6,508 bases of DNA. Source: Lachnospiraceae bacterium. GTDB lineage: Bacteria; Bacillota; Clostridia; Lachnospirales; Lachnospiraceae. The first letter of the stretch is position 1; every line of letters starts with the position of its first letter. Both the position numbers and the translations under genes were made by a program. Location: assembly GCA_016282215.1 (NCBI GenBank), contig JAEEKC010000203.1, forward strand, positions 1 to 6,508, written 5' to 3'. The notes under the pieces were generated by a model, which saw only the letters and a list, made by a program, of their open reading frames with translations, did not search any database and was not told where the DNA came from. Positions 1 to 6,300 of this stretch are shown here, in pieces.

Positions 1-169
1 GCTTTTTAAATTGTTTGGAATAAAAGCACGGGGAATGTTGAATCAGAAAACATAGTAATAAGATAATCAGATAATTAACTTTGAATTAACCCGTATGCTT
101 TCGACTTCACTTTATCATTTCGAAAAGGAAGCGTCAAGCGGATTCTGCGTTGTTGTTTACCACAATACC
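1..169. other. AT-rich intergenic stretch without a convincing gene
   Basis: The stretch lies past the terminator and contains no credible coding frame; the short plus-strand frame beginning at 95 runs through the terminator and repeat and is spurious. A tandem 8-base near-repeat (AGATAATC/AGATAATT, 61-76) is present. Weak promoter-like pairs exist: plus strand TTGAAT (38-43) with GATAAT (62-67) at 18-base spacing, and minus strand TTGACG (137-132) with GATAAA (116-111) at 15-base spacing. The latter would serve a gene beyond the left edge. In DNA this AT-rich both can arise by chance. Confidence 0.4.
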
Positions 170-202
170 AAAAATCCGGCACCTGCGTTTTGCAGATGCC
201 GG
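170..202 (-). terminator. Rho-independent terminator of the giant minus-strand gene
   Basis: On the minus strand, the stem CCGGCATCTGC (202-192) pairs with GCAGGTGCCGG (186-176) across a 5-base loop (191-187), followed by AUUUUUGG. All 11 positions pair in minus-strand RNA, one as a G-U wobble; on the plus strand the same position is a C-A mismatch, so the hairpin is better formed in the minus direction. The stem is GC-rich and the U run is five long. It lies 145 bases past the stop codon only because the repeat element occupies the gap. Confidence 0.8.
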
Positions 203-346
203 GGTGTCATTGGGTGTCATTGGGGACGGTTCTCTCTGACAACCTTGCACTACAGGTTGTCACAGAGAACCGTCCCCACCTGACACCATTACGTTCAGCC
301 GAGGTTGTCAAAAAGAACCGTCCCCGTTGACACCCCCGTTGACAAC
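202..346. repeat. REP/MITE-like composite palindromic element with GGGGACGGTTCT units
   Basis: Three copies of one unit are present: inverted at 222-245 and direct at 254-277 and 302-325. Over 24 bases, copy 1 (reverse complement) and copy 2 differ at one position, and copy 3 differs from each at two. Copies 1 and 3 act as imperfect terminal inverted repeats. The outer ends carry matching short duplications: GGGTGTCATT twice at 202-211 and 212-221, and CCCCGTTGACA twice at 322-332 and 334-344. The element starts at the last stem base of the terminator and ends one base before the TAA complement at 347. I recall GGGGACGGTTCT/TGTCA units as dispersed palindromic repeats in Clostridia genomes, sometimes near IS200-like Y1 (REP-associated) transposases. 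No transposase lies here, so it would be non-autonomous. Confidence 0.75.
213..287. repeat. Long near-perfect hairpin inside the repeat element
   Basis: Bases 213-245 pair with 254-287 around an 8-base loop (246-253). The inner 25 positions pair with a single C-C mismatch (236/263); the outer part has one T-C mismatch (220/279) and one bulged base (280). As the element is transcribed as the 3' UTR of the giant minus-strand gene, this stem could form in the mRNA and protect its 3' end or slow exonucleases, as known for REP elements in enterobacteria; that role is inferred here. Confidence 0.75.
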
Positions 347-3300
347 TTATTTCTTGATCTTGACTTTTACGGCTTTGCTGTACTCGCCGTAAACCTTCTT
401 GTTGGAAGCGTCAAGTGTGTAGGCTCTGACTCTGACGTAGTAGGTCTTGCCCTTCTTCAGTTTCTTGACTGTTGCTTTCGCCTTTTTCGCGGAAGCGGTC
501 TTGGCGATCTTCTTGAAGTTCTTCTTCAGGGACAGCTGTACTTCGTACCCTGCTGCACCGTCTGTCTTAGCCCAGGTGATTGTCGCGACTTTGGCTTTCT
601 TGCTCTTCGCTTTGACGGATGCGACTTTCGCGGGCGCCTTTACGGTCTGTTCCGCCGGCGTGGTCTTTTCACCCGAAGGTGTGCTTGCTGCCGCCTGCGT
701 CAGCTGACCGATCATCTTAAACTGCAGAACAAAGGGCTCTTTTTTGAAGATGGCTACATTCATCTTCGCTCCATTTTGATCGAGTGCGATCTCGGAGATG
801 GTTGCTGTTTCCGTCAGCGTATGACCTGCGTCTGTGGCCTTGCAGCCTGCTTTCTTGCAGGCAACCGTTGCGGTGCAGCTCTTTCCGTCTGCTGACCACG
901 TGTATGTAGGCGTGCCATATTCATGGCCTGTCGCATTGATGACAGTGCCGCTTTGCAGGATCTTCCTGCAGTCCTTGCATACAACATCACCGGTATATCC
1001 GTTGTCCACGCAGGTTGCTGCTTTGGCCTTGACGGTTTCTTTGCTCGGATGCTGGCATTCCTTTTTGCCGATCGCGATCTCAATGATCTCATTTTCGTAG
1101 TTGCCTGCATCCGTGCCAACGTAAACGGCCTTTGCCGTGATCAGGCCATCCTCCGGGATCGCCTTGGCGGCATCCGCATCATCCCACTTCCAGTTCTGCG
1201 GCAACGGGATATCTCCGATCTTGGTATACTTCGGTTCTACTACAAGCTGCGGTTCCGGCTTATTGGCCGCTTCGATCGGGCTAAGTGTGATCACCGTATC
1301 CTTTTCAATGATAAAGGAAGCGTCTTTGTTTTCTGCGATCTGCTCACCGTTTACGAACCACTTGTAATGAACATATCCGTTTCCTACTTTCAGGTCAACC
1401 TTAGACCCCTTCGGAACAGTGTTGCCGGAAACGATCCGCTCCGTGATCTCCTCTTCCTGGTCATTGAAGTACGTATAATATACAAGGGCGCCGTCATTGA
1501 AGCTTACCTTACACGGTTTGCCCTTAAATACAGGATAGATCGTCACAGCCGACTCCGGAACTGTCAGCGTCAGTTTTGCTCCATATACATATGAGGTTTT
1601 GCTGCCTGCAGCCACGATCCAGCAATCAGGCGAAATTTCCTCGCCCTCTTTCTGGTTAAATTCAAGCACGGTTCCGACCTGATATGCCTTCCCGCTTTCA
1701 AAGCCTTCCGGCAGTTCGATCGTTCCGCCTTTGCTCATGGTTTCATCGATCGTCACAGGATAGCAGTTTGACGCAAAGACTGCTTTGATCGTCGTATTGA
1801 TCGGATTGATGTTTTTCGTGAGAATCACATCAGTCGCTGTCGTCGCAGGTTCAGTACCTTCCTGGATCTCCCAGTGATCAAATACATAACCTGTATTCGC
1901 CTTGGCCTTCAGTCTCAATCTGGTTCCCGACTCGTAAGAGACGGTCGTATCTTTGATATCACTGATCTCCTCAGGTTTTGTCATGATCACGGTTCCGGCT
2001 TCAGCACCTTCGTAATCAGCTGCCTGAACCGTTACATCATAGCGTTTTGCACCGATCTTGATCTCTGAAGAATAGAGTTCCATATCATAGCGCGCGGCAA
2101 CTTGATTATCTCTGGCTACCAGCTCGGCATAGTATGTGCCCGCCGGCGTATTATTATCCAGTGTGATCACCTGCGTTTTCGCAGCATTCATATATTTAAT
2201 GGCAGCGACCATAATGGGTGTATAAAAACTATATCCCATCGTACTGTCATTTAATAATACAGGCGCCGGAAGCTTTTCTTCTACATCTCCGACAGTGAGC
2301 AGCTTATTGGAAATCCCGAGCTCTATCGAACGCTTCGTTACCGTGTAAGTGTAGTTAAATTTTTGTATGCCCTCTACGCCCTCAAGGCGGACTGAAATAG
2401 TCTTGTTATAGGTATCCGGCACATCAGTAATCTGCTTGCTATACCCTCCCTGATTCGTCTGATCCACAAGCTTTTCCGCCACCGTGGCGCCTGTTTCAAC
2501 ATCTTTTGCATAACGGTAAAAATCAATTCTCATTGTTTCACCAAAAACAAATGTATTGGTGATCTTGCCATTCACGTCTGTTACAACAGGATAGATCGCA
2601 TCTGCGCCAATGATCAGATTTTCAACCTCACTTGTATAGGATCCAAATGTCTCATCACCGCCATAGTAGACGCTGACTCTGTAATTTCCATCCTCGAGGT
2701 CAGGGACCAAACCTGCATCGGACAGTTTTGCCGAAGCGCTATGGCCGGTACCCGCTTTCAGATCAGCAGTAAATACCTTCTGAACCGAATCTTTTTCCAG
2801 AATAAACCTGACGCTTCCGCTGGGCGTAACCATGCATAAAGAATTCGTGGGCTGCAGCGTTAACTCAACCTCCGGCTTTTTCCCTGCAGAGCTGGTCTTT
2901 AAGGAAACAGCCTCTACTGAACGCATCTTATAAGTGATCGTTATGGGATCACTGTAGGTGCTGACGACGGACTGTTTCTGCAGTTCTTTATTATAGAACA
3001 CGGCGTCGATCGCGCATCTGTATTCGCCTGCCACATCAAGGGACGCCTGATCGAAACTGAGCAGAGCGGTTTTATTTCCCTTAATATCAGTCCAGCCTTT
3101 CTTATTATCATATTTCTGCCACTGATAAGATATCTGCTTGAAATTATCCCGGTTATCGATATTTACCTCAATGTCATAAGACCTGTCAGGGAAAACCGTC
3201 AGCTTGTTATCCGTGATCCCGCTGTAGGAGATCGCAGGATATTCCGCATCGGAACGGGTAAACGCCGATATGGTCTCACCCGGCATGGAAAGCGAAGGCG

Positions 3301-6300
3301 GATTTTCAGGATCTCTGGCCGCCTCGATATAATACTCGTATTCAAAGCCGGGCTCTAATGTAATGCTGCTGCCGTCATCATTGGTGCCGTCATCAATGAA
3401 TGTATACCGATAAGTTCCATCCTCTTCCACACCTGCTGCCGTGCCGATCACGCCCGCAAGAATCGTGGTCTTCTTTCCGTTGATATTGGTCACGCGGTAA
3501 ATGTTGAAGGTATCCGCATCCTGGGGATCTTCATAGTCCCATTCCAGCGCGATGCTGTCCTGCGTGGAAGCATCATAATCCTGACGGAAATTCTCAGGTA
3601 CGCTGGGCGGAGCCATCACGTCGGTCACCATGTAATCAACAACAGGGAATTTGACTGTTTTTCCGTTCTTATTCACATATGAACCTTCATGGGCAAACAT
3701 CTTCCATGACATGCCATAGCCGTATTCTTCTGCTTCTGCAGGCATATTCTGCATAGTGGCCGTAAATGAACTGCCGGATGTGGATGTCATGGCATAACCT
3801 GCCTCAACTTCCGAACCAAGCGTATATCCGACGGACACGCCGCCTGCGCCGCCTCCTGAAGAGAAGGATATCTCAACACCCGATGAGAATGAGGTCTCGG
3901 CTTCTTTACTCATGGCAATGGACTGCTCCTGGGTAATGCCGCCGCCTGCACCTGTAAAGTCAACTGCCATCCAGTTGCCCTTGAACTCTTTTACTTTCTT
4001 ATAGTTTCCTGAACCGGTAGGATAACTGCCCGGGTATCCGAGTTTGTGATCCAGGATCCCTTCACCTATTTCGGGAAGCTCGCTGTAGTTTTGCCTGATG
4101 GTATTGTATTTATCCAGTTCGATGGTAGAAACGCACGGCTCCTTGGGGAAATACATCTGCTTTTTATAGGTTGTTTTTTCCCCGCTCTCTTTATCCACAT
4201 AAGTCGTCTCATACTCATAAATCTCTGTGGGGATCGAATAAAATACCACAGCGTCGGCGCCGGAGCTGGTAGAGTAAGCCACCGAATATTCGATTTCTCT
4301 CGATTGCTCATACTCCGTTGTAAAACTTGCCGTCGTGGAAAGCTCCGTCTCAAACTGGGCGACATTTCCAAGACCTAAAATACTGATCTCCTGCTCAACC
4401 TTGGTATAGACGCCTGCCGAGATCGTCGCGGAAGCCGATGCGCTCTCACCGCTTCCCTCAGACTTGCCATAGGAAGTCGTAGACTCAGCATAGTTGCCGG
4501 AAAGCTCATCATTGGCCAGCAGATCCTTAAAATACGGCGGTGACGCGAGAACGGCCAGTACCTCCGGATCCGAATATTCAAAATAACGTTTTCCGGTGTA
4601 ATTCATATAGGCCGTATCATCATCCGTGTTCAGGACCGCATAAACCACGCCATCACTTGATCTTGATGAAAATCCCATCGGCATTTTTGCCCCGTTCGTA
4701 CCCGGTGAAAAAGCGCCTAAGTGACTGCCGGAGTCAAAAATCGGCCCATAGTTTTCATCTCTGAAAGACGTGTATCCGGTATAATATCCTTTATAGAAAA
4801 CAGTCTGTTTTCCGGTACCGTTTAAGTCCGCAACCTGAAGATCATAGGGTATGACATCCGCCCATTCATTACCACCCGAAAGAAGCTTTTGATTTTTTTG
4901 GTAAAATGCCTGTGTGACATCGTCCGACAGACTTAAAGATCCTTCACTGAACAGAATCCCTTTCATACCATGGTTAGTAACTGCCTCGAAATAAGGCGTC
5001 ATAAACATGTGATTGACATAGTAAAGCTCAAGTGGCAGCCGTAATATGTAATAATCTTCGTAATTGTACGAATTTGCTCTCGGATCCGCACAGGTAAAGA
5101 CACTGTCCAGATAGATTGTTGTGCTTGCGATCACTCCATACCGTTTCTTTTCCCCGTCAAACTTCAGGACGTTCAGATAACCGTTTGCAAAACTTGAAGT
5201 TTCCGCAGCCCTCGATTTTGTAAGAATGCCGAGATAAGTGTTCACCTTTCCGGCTACTTTTTCACGGATGATCGTAACCGAAGGATCCATGATCTCTTCC
5301 TTTACGGTTCCCCCGAATGTCAGATCGATATTGGTTTTTTCACTGAGAGGCGAAGTGCCTGCTCCGCTGTATACTGCAGCAGTTGTATCACATCCCACGA
5401 CAAGATCATCGATCCCGTCCTGATTGACATCTCCTGCGTCAAGGGAAACAAGGCCCGCATCCGAAACTGCGATGTTCGTCCTGATCTCCCAGTTTGCCAT
5501 ATCATAGATATCGCATTTTGAAGGCGCTGTTTTCAGCGCATAGATTTCAATACGGGAACCGGTAGAAGAACCCGGATTATAAACCGCGATCTCATCAATT
5601 CCGTTGCCGTCAAAATCGCCGGTCACAATGCTCATGTAAGCAATGGCCTGCAGCTGTTTCTGATCATAGGTCTGACCATTCTCAGCCGCCTTTGCAATAA
5701 ACTGCGTCATATTATCGGTAACAGGCATGGCCGTTGTCAGTTCCTTCGATTTACTAGCATGCTGACCCACTGCATCTACAACGCTCAGGCTCAGCCCGCC
5801 CGCAGCGGTGGCGCTGACCATTGCAAACTGCGATTTCTTGCCTTCCTCATTCCCGTCAAAATTACCGCCTGCGGTCTTGTTCATGGCTGCGCTGTTGATC
5901 ACATCCGGATTGGCCGCCTCGGTAACCGTTCCTTCTACATCAGCGATCGCATAGTATGATTTGATGGCATCGAGATAAAGCGTATTTCCAACTGTACCTT
6001 CGTTAAGATTCAGATGGTCATATGTTGTATCGATGTTACTTGACGTAAAATCATATATAGCTGTACTGGTATTTCCACCTCGGAAGCCTCCCAGCGAATT
6101 GGCCGTGTTTGAACCCGAACCCTTCTTCCATTCAAAGCGTCTGATCATATCTGAGTAACCATTTTTATCCTTTGTATAATACAGATAAAGGCTGTGATCA
6201 TGCTTCGAGCAGCCATAATTCAGATCACCATTGTTATCTTCAAAATCGCTATTTCCGACCTTCGCCGCCCGATAATATTTTTTCCCATTATAAGTAAATG

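Noticed and set aside
1..27. Possible second terminator (GCTTTT ... AAAAGC)
   Set aside because: The stem is only six AT-rich base pairs with a 14-base loop, too weak to call.
38..67. Plus-strand promoter TTGAAT-18-GATAAT
   Set aside because: The match is plausible but sits in very AT-rich DNA and leads to no credible gene; it would run into the convergent terminator and repeat.
95..283. 62-codon plus-strand open frame
   Set aside because: Half of it is translated from the terminator and palindromic repeat (RTVPT-type peptides are typical spurious translations of this repeat), and it has no clear RBS.
202..346. CRISPR array
   Set aside because: There are only three copies, one of them inverted, with unequal spacers and a palindromic design; this is a REP/MITE-like element.
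347..640. LPXTG or transmembrane anchor at the C-terminus
   Set aside because: The last residues are a complete FN3 strand followed by IKK; no LPXTG-like motif or hydrophobic segment is present.
305..895. 196-codon plus-strand open frame
   Set aside because: It lies opposite the Lys-rich FN3 and Cys/His modules of the giant gene, begins inside the repeat element, has low-complexity Cys/Leu/Arg content and no RBS; it is an antisense shadow.
923..1594. 223-codon plus-strand open frame
   Set aside because: It is fully antisense to recognisable InlB-B-like and Cys-rich modules on the minus strand, and its own translation shows no domain pattern.
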